Shown: in pieces, positions 8,621-17,741 of the stretch | Position numbering within the stretch: position 1 is the first letter of the stretch | How the letters are laid out: every line of letters starts with the position of its first letter | Assembly (NCBI GenBank): GCA_900548115.1 | Contig: URJL01000001.1 | Span: forward strand, 66,954 to 130,953 | DNA: 64,000 bases | Reading direction: 5' to 3' | Source of the DNA: an uncultured Eubacteriales bacterium | GTDB taxonomy: Bacteria > Bacillota > Clostridia > Oscillospirales > CAG-382 | Notes under the pieces: generated by a model | The model's database searches: none | What the model saw: the letters and a program-made list of their open reading frames with translations, nothing else | What the model was told of the DNA's origin: nothing | Program-made: the position numbers and the translations under genes

Positions 8621-9785
8621 TTTATGCGCGGAGATCGGCTATAAAAGCATAAATCATGAAGGCGAACAGCTCTGCGGCGACCATGTGGATGTTGTGGAGC
8701 AGGGCGAGGACTCTACGGTGATCGTGCTGGCGGACGGTCTCGGAAGCGGTGTGAAGGCAAGTATTTTATCGACCCTTACGTCGAAAATCATCTCCACCAT
8801 GATGGCGGCGGGACTGTCACTCGAGGAATGCGTTTCCACCATCGCGGCGACGCTTCCCATCTGCAGTGTGCGGGGTGTTGCATACTCGACCTTCACCATC
8901 ATTCATCTTTTGCATAACACGCAGGCGGAGCTGATCCAGTACGACAATCCGCACGTGATCCTTTTGCGCGATAACCAAAACTTCGATTATCCCAAGACCG
9001 AGCTGAACATCGGCGGGAAAAAGGTGTACAAATCGGTGATTTTTCTCAAAGAAAACGACACCTTTATCGCTATGAGCGACGGCTGTCCGCACGCGGGCAT
9101 CGGACTTGCGTATAATTTCGGCTGGAAGCGGGAGGAGATCATCGAATTTCTCGAACCGCTGACTTACAGCGATTTTACCGCCAAGACCCTTGCCACCATT
9201 CTGATCGACGAGGTGAACAAGCTGTACGGCGAAAAGCCGGGCGACGACGCGACGGCGTGCGTTGTGCGGATACGCAAACGCGCCCCCGTCAATATTCTGT
9301 TCGGACCGCCCTCCAATCGGGACGATGTGAACCGCATGATGTCGCTCTTTTTCTCGAAAGAGGGAAAGCACATTATCTGCGGCGGCACGACCTCTTCGAT
9401 CGCGGCAAAATATCTCGGAAAGCCCCTGAAGCCGAGCCTTTCCTTTGAAAGCTCGGACATTCCGCCGACAGCGGAGCTGGAGGGCGTCGATCTTGTGACC
9501 GAGGGCGTTATCACCGTCAACAAGGTCGTGGAATATGCAAAGGATTATTTAAAGGACAACGAAAGCTACACTCACTGGGGATATAAGCGCGACGGAGCAT
9601 CGCTCATCTGCCGCCTTTTGTTTGAGGAGGCAACCGATATCAATTTTTATGTCGGACGCGCCGTCAATCCCGCCCATCAAAACCCCGATCTTCCGATCAA
9701 TTTCAACATCAAGATGAATCTGGTCGAGGAGCTTTCCGGGTGTCTGCGTCAAATGGGCAAACGAATCAAGGTCAGCTATTTTTAA
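8613..9785 (+). CDS. PP2C/SpoIIE-type serine/threonine phosphatase (hydrogenase-associated)
   Basis: 390 residues. The N-terminal ~220 residues have the metal-binding aspartates of the PP2C family: CGDHVDV, LADGLGSG, MSDGCPHAG and GDDAT. A ~170-residue C-terminal extension starting near HIICGGTTSS is not part of the PP2C fold and I cannot assign it; it has no obvious membrane segment. The 8-bp overlap with the PAS hydrogenase gene indicates a functional pair: the sensor probably controls the phosphatase, which dephosphorylates an unknown protein. Genes of this type are recurrent neighbours of group C hydrogenases. Confidence 0.9.
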   Translation: MNNLCAEIGYKSINHEGEQLCGDHVDVVEQGEDSTVIVLADGLGSGVKASILSTLTSKIISTMMAAGLSLEECVSTIAATLPICSVRGVAYSTFTIIHLLHNTQAELIQYDNPHVILLRDNQNFDYPKTELNIGGKKVYKSVIFLKENDTFIAMSDGCPHAGIGLAYNFGWKREEIIEFLEPLTYSDFTAKTLATILIDEVNKLYGEKPGDDATACVVRIRKRAPVNILFGPPSNRDDVNRMMSLFFSKEGKHIICGGTTSSIAAKYLGKPLKPSLSFESSDIPPTAELEGVDLVTEGVITVNKVVEYAKDYLKDNESYTHWGYKRDGASLICRLLFEEATDINFYVGRAVNPAHQNPDLPINFNIKMNLVEELSGCLRQMGKRIKVSYF

Positions 9786-9807
9786 CGCGAAAGGGTAAAA
9801 GGGCAGA

Positions 9808-11232
9808 ATGAGAAAGTTTGATACAAAGGTACAATACCTGAAATATAAGGTACTGCGCGAGGTGGCGCGAGAGGAATGGAACGGCACGCTGAAAGAAAAC
9901 ATGCTTGCCATTCCGAAGCGCATCGTTCCCGGCAACACGCCGACCATGCGCTGCTGCGTCTATAAGGAACGCGCGATCCTTGCCGACCGTGTACAGCTTG
10001 CCATGGGCGGCGACCGCGAAAATCCCAATGTGATCGAAGTTATTGAAACCGCGTGCGACGAATGCCCGATGGGCGGCTATGAGGTGACCAACTCCTGCCG
10101 CGGATGTCTTGCCAACCGTTGCGAGGACGTCTGTAAGCGCGGCGCGATCTCGTTCGATGTGAATCATGTGGCGCATATCGACAAATCGAAGTGCGTCGAC
10201 TGCGGTGCCTGCGCGAGTGTCTGTCCCTTTTCCGCTATCGTCAACCGCAAGCGTCCGTGTCAGAACGCCTGCAAGATCAAGGCGATCTCCATGAACGAAA
10301 ACAAGGCGGCAAAGATCGACAACGAAAAATGCATCGCCTGCGGCGCGTGCGTTTATCAGTGCCCCTTCGGAGCGCTGATGGACAAGTCGTATATCCTCGA
10401 CTGCATCCGCCTGATCAAGGAAAGCGAAAACAACACGAAATATCGCGTCTATGCCGTCGTCGCGCCGTCGATCTCCAGTCAATTTACCTATGCAAAGCTG
10501 GGACAGGTCATCAGCGGAATGAAAGAAATGGGCTTTTATACCGTCATTGAAGCGGCTCTCGGAGCCGATATGGTGGCAAACGCCGAATCGCGCGAGCTTT
10601 ACGAAAAAGGCTTTCTTACCAGCTCCTGCTGTCCCGCTTTCGTGGCGTATGTGCACAAGAATTTTCCGAATCTTGTCGAATATATTTCGCACAACCTCTC
10701 GCCGATGGCGACCATCTCCAAGTACATAAAGGAGCGCCACGAGGGTTCAAAGGTCGTCTTTATCGGTCCGTGTACCGCCAAGAAGATGGAGGTGCAGAAA
10801 GAGGAAATAAAGCCGTATGTCGACGCCTGTCTTACGTTTGAGGAGCTTCAGGCGCTGTTTGACAGCCGCGATATCGACATTACGACCCTTCCCGAGGACG
10901 TTCTCGACAACGCTTCGTATTTCGGGCGCATCTTTGCCCGCAGCGGCGGACTTTCTGACGCGGTGAAGCAGGGACTTGCCGAGCAGAACCTCACGGATTT
11001 CGAACTCAAAGCGATTCCGTGCGACGGTATCGAAGCGTGCCGCGTCGCCCTTTTGAAGAAGAACAAAAACGTTTTGGACGCCAATTTCATCGAGGGCATG
11101 GCGTGCGTCGGCGGCTGTATCGGCGGCGCGGGCTGTCTCACCCACGGCGAAAAGAACCGGGCGGAGGTCGACAAGTACGGACGCGAAGCGTTTGAAAAGA
11201 CCATCACCGACGCGATCGCGGTACTGAAATAA
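9808..11232 (+). CDS. [FeFe] hydrogenase, group B-like, with additional Fe-S clusters
   Basis: 474 residues. The N-terminal region is rich in cysteine clusters (ACDECP, SCRGCLANRCEDVC, KCVDCGACASVCP, KCIACGACVYQCP), followed by the H-cluster domain with TSSCCPAFV, FIGPCTAKK and EGMACVGGCIGGAGC. These are canonical, unlike the sensor encoded upstream, so this is the likely catalytic member producing or consuming H2 with ferredoxin-type donors in the cytosol. No NADH-binding flavoprotein subunit is encoded beside it, so electron bifurcation by this locus alone is unlikely. It is the last gene of the unit and is followed by a strong terminator. H-cluster maturases (HydE/F/G) are not in the window. 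Confidence 0.93.
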   Translation: MRKFDTKVQYLKYKVLREVAREEWNGTLKENMLAIPKRIVPGNTPTMRCCVYKERAILADRVQLAMGGDRENPNVIEVIETACDECPMGGYEVTNSCRGCLANRCEDVCKRGAISFDVNHVAHIDKSKCVDCGACASVCPFSAIVNRKRPCQNACKIKAISMNENKAAKIDNEKCIACGACVYQCPFGALMDKSYILDCIRLIKESENNTKYRVYAVVAPSISSQFTYAKLGQVISGMKEMGFYTVIEAALGADMVANAESRELYEKGFLTSSCCPAFVAYVHKNFPNLVEYISHNLSPMATISKYIKERHEGSKVVFIGPCTAKKMEVQKEEIKPYVDACLTFEELQALFDSRDIDITTLPEDVLDNASYFGRIFARSGGLSDAVKQGLAEQNLTDFELKAIPCDGIEACRVALLKKNKNVLDANFIEGMACVGGCIGGAGCLTHGEKNRAEVDKYGREAFEKTITDAIAVLK

Positions 11233-11247
11233 TCGGTTTGATCGTGC

Positions 11248-11283
11248 AAAAGAGCCGCCGACTTTTTGTCGGCGGCTCTTTTT
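11248..11283 (+). terminator. Intrinsic terminator closing the adhE-hydrogenase unit
   Basis: 15-bp stem (AAAAGAGCCGCCGAC with its complement), 5-nt T loop, T run to 11283. Confidence 0.92.
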
Positions 11284-11327
11284 GTCCGCTTGCCTTTTTC
11301 CGCGAACCTGTATTTGAGTGCGCATTC

Positions 11328-11359
11328 GGAACGGGCGGCAAAATTTTGCCGCCCGTTCC
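11328..11359. repeat. Perfect 32-bp palindrome between convergent genes
   Basis: 16-bp arms with no spacer (GGAACGGGCGGCAAAA and its exact complement). It lies between the hydrogenase terminator and the 3' end of the minus-strand mgtC-like gene. No T run follows on either strand, so it is not a typical intrinsic terminator; it could be a 3' mRNA-stabilising hairpin for the minus-strand operon. Confidence 0.7.
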
Positions 11360-11395
11360 CCGTGTCGGAAACGCGTTTCCCTTTTTCCGTTTACC

Positions 11396-12109
11396 TTACC
11401 CGCGCATTTCCTCGATATGATATACATAAGAAAGCGTTTTGAGCGCTTCGATTATCTCGCTGTGCGTCTTATATTTTTTCAATTCGGCGCTGCTGATCGA
11501 AATGGCGATGGTATACACGCTCAGCCCCGAATTGATATAAGCGGGATTGGATTCGATATCGTCGATCGTCAGTCCGAGCCGACGGATGGTCGTGACAAAA
11601 TCCTGTAAATTGCTGCTGCTTTTCAGCTCCAGATGCACCTCGAAATGATTCGAGCGGTTTTTGAGATAAACCTCGAAGCGCGGGAAGACCGAAAGGCAGA
11701 AAAGAAGCGCCACGAACGAGAAGAGCGTTACGGTATAATATCCCGCTCCGCAGCAAAGTCCGATGATTCCGTTTGCCCAAAGTCCGACCGAGGTGGTCAG
11801 TCCCTTGATCTGATTGCGCGAGCTGAACAGCATGGAATTGACGCTGATGATCGCCGTCGCGATAACCGTCGCCGCCGAGATCATGTAAAGCTGAGCACCC
11901 AATCCCGAGAGGTAAATATCGAGCATCATGGCACAGGTCGAGGCGAGCGACACCAAAATAAAGGTACGCAACCCCGCCGAATGCCGCTTGCTCGAGCGTT
12001 CGCATCCGATGACGGCGGAAAGGGTCACCGAGAGACAAATGCGAAGCAGAATGCTTCCGAATCCGATCTCCTCCGTCCATGTGCCGAGATAGCTTGCTAT
12101 GGGATCCAT
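11396..12109 (-). CDS. MgtC/SapB family membrane protein
   Basis: 237 residues. The N-terminal ~150 residues contain four to five hydrophobic helices with the family signature region IGCERSSKRHSAGLRTFILVSL; the C-terminal ~85 residues form a soluble ACT-like domain (VHLELKSSSNLQDFV, SVYTIAISI). MgtC-type proteins are linked to adaptation to low Mg2+ and acid stress and to control of membrane energetics, with no firmly established transport activity. AAAGGAGG precedes the ATG, 26 bp after the stop of the antiporter gene, so the two form an operon probably concerned with ion homeostasis. Confidence 0.88.
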   Translation of the reverse strand: MDPIASYLGTWTEEIGFGSILLRICLSVTLSAVIGCERSSKRHSAGLRTFILVSLASTCAMMLDIYLSGLGAQLYMISAATVIATAIISVNSMLFSSRNQIKGLTTSVGLWANGIIGLCCGAGYYTVTLFSFVALLFCLSVFPRFEVYLKNRSNHFEVHLELKSSSNLQDFVTTIRRLGLTIDDIESNPAYINSGLSVYTIAISISSAELKKYKTHSEIIEALKTLSYVYHIEEMRG

Positions 12110-12135
12110 ATCGATTCCTCCTTTGTTTTCCCGTT

Positions 12136-13578
12136 TTAACGATTGCCGAAATGTCTCTGCCGCGGACGATAGGTAAGATCGTATTGCTCCTCCGCCGCGC
12201 GAGTGAATTCTTTTTCCTCCTCCGATTCGATATGAGGCGGAAGCTCCTCCTGAATTTTTTGAATCCGTTCGATCAAAAGCTCGAGCGAGCTCTTCTTTTC
12301 GCCCGTTTCGGTCACCTCCTCCACCTCCGTAAGATCTTCAAGCTTTGTGGAATACGATTTGGAAAGATACAGCGACAGCTTTGCGCACGGCGGACCGATG
12401 AGTTCATACAGAACGCTGGACGCGAGAATAATCGTTTCCAGTGCCGCGCCCGTTTCTCCGCCGAGCGTCCGCGCGCCGAGCGCCGCAAGACCGATGGCGA
12501 CCCCCGCCTGCGGGATAAGCGCAAGACCGAGATAATTGCGCACCTCTTTCGGCTTTTTGACCGCCATGCATCCGAGAAAAGCGCCGCCGTATTTGCCGAC
12601 GATGCGGGCAATAAAATAGCAAACGCCGATTAACAGCAGCGGGAAATCGCCCACCGCGTCGGACGGGTCAAAAAGCGAACCCAAATCGAAGCTGAGACCC
12701 GAGCGGACGAAAAATAAAAGCAGAAGCGGCGGGCTGAAATAATTCAGCTGCTTGAACAGCTTGTCGTCGTCGGTGATGTTGATATACACCGTTCCCATCG
12801 ACATACAGCCGAGAAGAGGCGAAACGTCCATAAGCGCGCAGATGCCGCAGAAGGCAAAAAGCAGCGCGATCGAAACGATAAGACGGTTGTCGGTGCCGTG
12901 CTTGTAAAGCATACCCTTCATGATAAATCCGAAAAGACAGCCGAGCAAAAGAACACCGAGGTTGATGCCGATCGGCTTTGCCACCGAAAGAAGGCTGAAC
13001 GCCTCGCCCGAAATTGACGCCGATGCAAGCGAAATGCACAATCCGTACGCCACCAGCGCTACAATATCGTCGAGCGCCACCACCTGCAAAAGCGTATTGA
13101 CAAAATCGCCCTTCGCCCCCGTCTGCCGAATGGTCATAACGGTCGAGGCGGGCGCGGTCGCCGACGCAAGCGCCGCGAGAACCAGCGAAAAGGCAAGGTT
13201 TACCCGCAAAATAAAATACGTTACGATAAAGACGACCAGCGACGCCAAAAGCGCCTCGGCGATCGTGATGACGATGACCTTCGCGCCGTTTTTCTTCAAG
13301 GTGTCGAAACGGAAAAACTCACCTGTCCCGAACGCGATAAAGGCAAGCGCGATGTCGGCGAGAAAAGACATGCCGTCGATAACGTGCTTCGGAACAAGAT
13401 TCAGACAATACGGACCGATTAAGATTCCCGCCAATATGTACGCCGTTACGTTCGGAAGTTTCAGCCGTTTGGTGACGCGCGTTAAAAGAAAGCCGAAAAA
13501 CAGCATAAAAGCAACGGAAATAATAACCGTCGCCACCGACGACGTCGACTGTATTTTTTGTGACAGTTCATGAAACAT
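12136..13578 (-). CDS. CPA2-type cation:proton antiporter
   Basis: 480 residues with about 12 hydrophobic segments over residues 15-410, in the pattern of the monovalent cation:proton antiporter-2 family (LPNVTAYILAGILIGP near the N-terminus; ASATAPASTVMTIRQTGAKG in the core; LIPQAGVAIGLA late). The last ~70 residues are a charged cytosolic tail without a TrkA-N domain, which some CPA2 proteins carry. It probably exchanges Na+ or K+ for protons at the cell membrane. It is the first gene of an operon with the mgtC-like gene and is divergent from a LysR gene 139 bp away, which is the natural candidate regulator. Confidence 0.88.
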   Translation of the reverse strand: MFHELSQKIQSTSSVATVIISVAFMLFFGFLLTRVTKRLKLPNVTAYILAGILIGPYCLNLVPKHVIDGMSFLADIALAFIAFGTGEFFRFDTLKKNGAKVIVITIAEALLASLVVFIVTYFILRVNLAFSLVLAALASATAPASTVMTIRQTGAKGDFVNTLLQVVALDDIVALVAYGLCISLASASISGEAFSLLSVAKPIGINLGVLLLGCLFGFIMKGMLYKHGTDNRLIVSIALLFAFCGICALMDVSPLLGCMSMGTVYINITDDDKLFKQLNYFSPPLLLLFFVRSGLSFDLGSLFDPSDAVGDFPLLLIGVCYFIARIVGKYGGAFLGCMAVKKPKEVRNYLGLALIPQAGVAIGLAALGARTLGGETGAALETIILASSVLYELIGPPCAKLSLYLSKSYSTKLEDLTEVEEVTETGEKKSSLELLIERIQKIQEELPPHIESEEEKEFTRAAEEQYDLTYRPRQRHFGNR

Positions 13579-13641
13579 ACGGTATGCTCTCCCCCTTTTT
13601 TCAAATTTTTAAAAATCAGAGCTTGCCAAAATGTATATTCT

Positions 13642-13669
13642 ATGATACACTGTTTATGCATAAAGTCAA
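13642..13669 (-). promoter_or_regulatory. Promoter of the antiporter-mgtC operon in the divergent region
   Basis: Read on the minus strand: TTGACT (13669-13664), 16-bp spacer, TATCAT (13647-13642). The spacer contains ATGCAT within TTATGCATAA, a short palindrome that could bind the divergent LysR protein. Confidence 0.65.
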
Positions 13670-13717
13670 GTTATATTTATTTTGTATAGGATAAATTTTT
13701 GTTATGGAGGTGCTTTT

Positions 13718-14617
13718 ATGCTGGATGTTAAACTCACAACGCTTCTGACAGTCGCGGAGGAAAAAAATTTCACCCGCGCCGCCGCGAAGCTCTCCCTCAC
13801 CCAGCCGGCGGTAAGCGGGCATATCCGCATGCTCGAAAAAGAGCTGAACGTCCGGATCTTTAACCGCGGAGCGGGCGAACTGGTGCTGACGGCAGAGGGA
13901 GAGATCGTCGTACGGTACGCCGCGCGTCTGCGGGCGGTCTATGCCAAAATGCTCCAGACGCTCGCCGACAGCGAACGTCACGTAACCCGTCTTCGCATCG
14001 GCATAACCCACACGGCGGAGAGCAATCTGATCACCGAGGTTTTGGCAAAATACGGCAGTCAAAACAAGAACGTTACCATAACGATTATAACGGATACCAT
14101 AAATAATCTTTATAGCATGATGGAGACCTATCAGCTGGATCTTGCCATTATGGAGGGCAAACCGCAGAATCCTTCGCTGAATTATCTCATGCTCGATACC
14201 GATTATCTTGTGTGTGTGCTCCCCGTTCACCACAAGCTTGCCTCCCGTACAATGGTTACGCTGAACGAACTGAAAAACGAGCAGATGATTCTGCGTCTTC
14301 CCTCCTCCGGCACGCGAAAGCTTTTCGAGGCGGCACTGACGGGAATCAACGAGAGCATCGATTCCTTCAATATCGCCCTTGAGGTCGACAACATCGCAAC
14401 CATAAAGGATCTGATCCGAAAGGAACTGGGCGTTTCCATCCTGCCGAAGAGCGCCTGTATGGATGAACTGAAGAAAGGCAAGATCGCCGCGCTTCCCATC
14501 GAGAACCTGAGCATGCTGCGCGAAATGAATCTGGTCTACAGCCGCGATTTTTCCCACGTGGAAATCCTGACCGACATCATCCGACTGTATCACGATTCCG
14601 CCAAGATCTACAACTGA
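13718..14617 (+). CDS. LysR-family regulator divergent from the antiporter
   Basis: 299 residues starting MLDVKLTTLLTVAEEKNFTRAAAKLSLTQPAVSGHIRMLEKEL, a canonical LysR winged HTH, followed by the substrate-binding-like effector domain. GGAGGTG at 13706-13712 fixes the ATG at 13718. Divergent LysR pairs usually regulate the neighbour, here the CPA2 antiporter-mgtC operon, but that is inference. It is only distantly similar to the LysR protein at 1815-2753. Confidence 0.92.
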   Translation: MLDVKLTTLLTVAEEKNFTRAAAKLSLTQPAVSGHIRMLEKELNVRIFNRGAGELVLTAEGEIVVRYAARLRAVYAKMLQTLADSERHVTRLRIGITHTAESNLITEVLAKYGSQNKNVTITIITDTINNLYSMMETYQLDLAIMEGKPQNPSLNYLMLDTDYLVCVLPVHHKLASRTMVTLNELKNEQMILRLPSSGTRKLFEAALTGINESIDSFNIALEVDNIATIKDLIRKELGVSILPKSACMDELKKGKIAALPIENLSMLREMNLVYSRDFSHVEILTDIIRLYHDSAKIYN

Positions 14618-14695
14618 CCTACGTTCTGCTCTCGGCGCTCCGAAGAGCTTGTGCGAACAGAGCGTTAATAATCTGTTATCGTTTCGGTATGGCTC

Positions 14696-14724
14696 TTGAC
14701 AGCGAGCGTTTTTGGGATTAAAAT
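14696..14724 (+). promoter_or_regulatory. Promoter of glmM
   Basis: TTGACA at 14696-14701, 17-bp spacer, TAAAAT at 14719-14724. It leaves a ~110-nt A-rich leader before the glmM start, with AAAGGAG ahead of the ATG; I see no riboswitch in it. Confidence 0.82.
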
Positions 14725-14840
14725 AATCATGATATGTCATTTTTCTTGCACAATTATAACAAAAAAGCAAAGAATCGCAAATTTCCGCGCTATCCTCATA
14801 ATTCTAAAACAGAAACGGACTTATTCCGAAAGGAGTCACT

Positions 14841-16184
14841 ATGGGAAAATATTTCGGCACCGACGGCTTCCGCGGCGAAGCAAACAAGGTTTTGACCGTT
14901 GAACACGCCTATAAAGTGGGACGCTTTCTCGGCTGGCATTACGGAAAGGAACATAAAGCAAAAATCCTGATCGGCAAGGACACCCGCCGCTCCAGTTATA
15001 TGTTTGAATACTCACTCGTTGCGGGTCTTGTCGCAAGCGGAGCCGACGCTTATCTTCTGCACGTGACCACAACGCCTTCGGTCTCGTATGTCGTGCGCAC
15101 CGAGGACTTTGACTGCGGCATCATGATCTCGGCAAGCCACAATCCCTATTACGATAACGGGATCAAGCTCATTAACAGCCGCGGCGAAAAAATGAGCGAA
15201 AGCATGATCGCCGATATCGAGCGCTATCTGGACGGCGAAATGGGGGAAATTCCCTTTGCCACGGGCGCGGACATCGGCTGTACCGTCGACTATGCCGTCG
15301 GTCGTAACCGTTATACCGGGTATATCATCTCGCTTGCCCGCAACTCCTACAAGGGCAAAAACATCGGTCTCGACTGCTCCAACGGCAGCACGTGGATGCT
15401 GGCAAAGAGCATTTTCGATGCGCTCGGTGCCAAGACTTTTGTCATCAACAACACGCCGAACGGACTGAACATCAACGAAAACTGCGGCTCGACACACATC
15501 GGCTCACTCTGCGAGCTGGTACGCTCAAAAGGTCTTGACATCGGCTTTGCCTTTGACGGCGATGCCGACCGCTGTCTTGCCGTCGACGAAAACGGAAATG
15601 TGCTGACGGGCGACCATATTCTGTATCTGTGCGGCAGCTACATGAAGGAAATCGGCGAGCTTTCCAAAAATACCGTCGCTACGACAGTCATGTCCAACAT
15701 GGGTCTTTACAAGGCGCTTGACGCAAAGGGAATCGATTATGTCAAGACCGATGTGGGCGATAAATATGTGTACGAAGCCATGCAGAGCGGCGGCTTTCGT
15801 TTGGGCGGTGAGGAGTCGGGACACATCATCTTCTCGAAATATGCCACCACCGGCGACGGCTTGATCACCGCGCTGAAGATCATGGAGGTCTATATGGAAA
15901 AGAAGCTCCCGATTTCGAAGCTTCTCGAAGATTTTAAGCTCTATCCGCAAATTACCAAAAATGTACGCGTCGCCGACAAAAACGCCGTTCTTTCCGATCC
16001 CGACGTGCTGAGCGCCAAAGAGGCGGTCGAGCAAACGCTCGGAGACGACGGAAGAATCCTTCTGCGCAAGAGCGGCACCGAACCCGTCGTGCGCGTCATG
16101 GTCGAAGCGCCCGACAAGGACGAATGCGTAAAGCTTGCCGACAGCGTGGTCGATGTGATCGTTAAAAAAGGCTATAATGTGTAA
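14841..16184 (+). CDS. glmM: Phosphoglucosamine mutase
   Basis: 447 residues. Interconverts glucosamine-6-phosphate and glucosamine-1-phosphate in the cytosol for UDP-GlcNAc and peptidoglycan synthesis. The four family blocks are present: start YFGTDGFRG, phosphoserine loop SASHNPYYDNG, metal loop DGDADR, sugar-binding GGEESGH, and phosphate-binding RKSGTEPVVR. The GTDGFRG start and the length fit GlmM better than the phosphohexomutase at 34897-36627. It has its own promoter and a terminator, so it is probably monocistronic. Confidence 0.95.
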   Translation: MGKYFGTDGFRGEANKVLTVEHAYKVGRFLGWHYGKEHKAKILIGKDTRRSSYMFEYSLVAGLVASGADAYLLHVTTTPSVSYVVRTEDFDCGIMISASHNPYYDNGIKLINSRGEKMSESMIADIERYLDGEMGEIPFATGADIGCTVDYAVGRNRYTGYIISLARNSYKGKNIGLDCSNGSTWMLAKSIFDALGAKTFVINNTPNGLNINENCGSTHIGSLCELVRSKGLDIGFAFDGDADRCLAVDENGNVLTGDHILYLCGSYMKEIGELSKNTVATTVMSNMGLYKALDAKGIDYVKTDVGDKYVYEAMQSGGFRLGGEESGHIIFSKYATTGDGLITALKIMEVYMEKKLPISKLLEDFKLYPQITKNVRVADKNAVLSDPDVLSAKEAVEQTLGDDGRILLRKSGTEPVVRVMVEAPDKDECVKLADSVVDVIVKKGYNV

Positions 16185-16223
16185 ATTCTGTTTTGCGGAC
16201 GGCGGACGGTTCGGCAAACCGAG

Positions 16224-16256
16224 AAAAAGGCTTTGAATTTTTCCAAAGCCTTTTTT
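16224..16256. terminator. Bidirectional intrinsic terminator between glmM and the MATE gene
   Basis: Stem built from GGCTTTG and CAAAGCC flanked by A5 on the left and T6 on the right, so it can serve both converging transcripts. Confidence 0.85.
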
Positions 16257-16260
16257 GCTG

Positions 16261-17565
16261 TCACGATTTGTCGACGGGAATCCGTTCTCTTTTCCCGAAG
16301 ACAATCCTCTCCTGAATAAGCGAAATTCCGTAATGCACGACCATGCCGAAGCCGAACATCCGGATGATCGTGTTCATATCAAATGTGATGGTGTTCGTTC
16401 GGTACAGAATATAGAAAATACCGTAATAGCCGAGGTTTATAATCAGTGAATTGACGGCGTTGCAGCCGGTTTTGCCCAAGCCTATGAAGATGTTGTCGAT
16501 GATTGCACACCCCGCATACGCGATATAGAAGGGTACAAGTTTGATGACAATGGAGAAAATTTCATCCGCATTTCCGAGATTCTGCGCATAACGGAAAAAC
16601 GGAGTCCATGTCGGAATTGTAACCGCCCAAAGCACAACGCTTGCGGCGGCTATGAAGTAGTAATTGAACTGCTTCAGTTTTTTGTAGCCGTCCTTGCAGT
16701 CCGAGCGGATGACCTCGGCAAGTGCGGAGATCGGAATCAGCAGCCAGCCCCATATAAAATTGTTTGCAATCCAATAATTGCCCTGCTCGGCAACCATATT
16801 CACCATTTTGCAGACCATAACGGCGTAGATGAAGTTGTCGACGAATTGTTGAAGCCCCGAAAACGCTCCCGTCTTGCACCATTCGAGAAGCATAGCGCCG
16901 TCGAATCTTTTGAATCGGCAAAAACGGATATGTCCCTGCTTGTAAAGGAGCAAAATACAAACCGCCGACAAAAGAGTGTTGGCGATAATATTGGATATCG
17001 CCACGCCGTACACACCGAAATTCGGAATCAGCAGAAAATCGGCAAGCACCGACAGCATCGTGCGGACGCCGAGAAAAATGTACACATTTTTGTCCTTGCC
17101 GATAACGACAAAAACAACATTGGCAAAGCTGACGATGATACCCGTCATAAAAGCGATCGTTTCAAGGCGCAGATAGGCAGAGGTGACAGCCAAGTCGATC
17201 TCGCCCGGATTCATGGCGCCGATGAGCGCTGAACCGTAGATCAGAACGCCGACCGAAAAGAGCGTGTACAAAACAAAGGCGCAGAGTCCTGTTTTGAAGG
17301 TTGTTTCCGCAAAGTCGTCTTTGTGATTTTTGAAAATTTTGTTCAGGACAGAATACAGCGGTATAATCAGAAACGCCTGCAAGGTTTCGTTAATCAGATC
17401 AAACCATTCCATTTGTCCGATGATATCAAATGCGCCGTCTTGTCCGCCGGCAGATATCAGGAAGGTTTTGACCGTTTGATAGACAGCAGGAATCAAAGCA
17501 AGAGCGCAAAGGGAAATCCATAGTCGCCAATTGAACGATTTCAGTTCAGATAGTCTTTTTCTCAT
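16261..17565 (-). CDS. MATE-like multidrug/antimicrobial efflux protein
   Basis: 434 residues with roughly 12 hydrophobic helices in two halves. It belongs to the MatE/polysaccharide-export superfamily, though it lacks a strong N-terminal MATE signature and is less typical than the second MATE protein in the window (40814-42142). Substrate unknown. It is preceded by a good promoter and a ~150-nt leader, and ends against a bidirectional terminator. Confidence 0.75.
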   Translation of the reverse strand: MRKRLSELKSFNWRLWISLCALALIPAVYQTVKTFLISAGGQDGAFDIIGQMEWFDLINETLQAFLIIPLYSVLNKIFKNHKDDFAETTFKTGLCAFVLYTLFSVGVLIYGSALIGAMNPGEIDLAVTSAYLRLETIAFMTGIIVSFANVVFVVIGKDKNVYIFLGVRTMLSVLADFLLIPNFGVYGVAISNIIANTLLSAVCILLLYKQGHIRFCRFKRFDGAMLLEWCKTGAFSGLQQFVDNFIYAVMVCKMVNMVAEQGNYWIANNFIWGWLLIPISALAEVIRSDCKDGYKKLKQFNYYFIAAASVVLWAVTIPTWTPFFRYAQNLGNADEIFSIVIKLVPFYIAYAGCAIIDNIFIGLGKTGCNAVNSLIINLGYYGIFYILYRTNTITFDMNTIIRMFGFGMVVHYGISLIQERIVFGKRERIPVDKS

Positions 17566-17712
17566 AACTATACCTTGTACAGTCTTCGCACACTACACTT
17601 GAATTTTTGCAACACCGTATGCCCCAATGAAAAGCGGGCGAGAACTCCGCTTCTCGATGAAATGCCACTTGCAATGACACGTCATATATGGGATAAGAAG
17701 TTGTACGGCCAT

Positions 17713-17741
17713 ATTATAACACAAAACGTGATGTTTTTCAA
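17713..17741 (-). promoter_or_regulatory. Promoter of the MATE-like gene
   Basis: Minus strand: TTGAAA (17741-17736), 17-bp spacer, TATAAT (17718-17713). The ~150-nt leader down to 17566 includes a GAGAAGCGG/CCGCTTTTC-like fold, so post-initiation control is possible. Confidence 0.78.

Noticed and set aside
14618..14840. Riboswitch or glmS-type ribozyme before glmM
   Set aside because: The region is a plain promoter and an A-rich leader; no conserved ribozyme core is visible, and glmS ribozymes precede glmS rather than glmM.
16261..17565. MATE-like gene as part of the mobile element
   Set aside because: It has a promoter and terminator of its own and lies outside the left 14-bp repeat.
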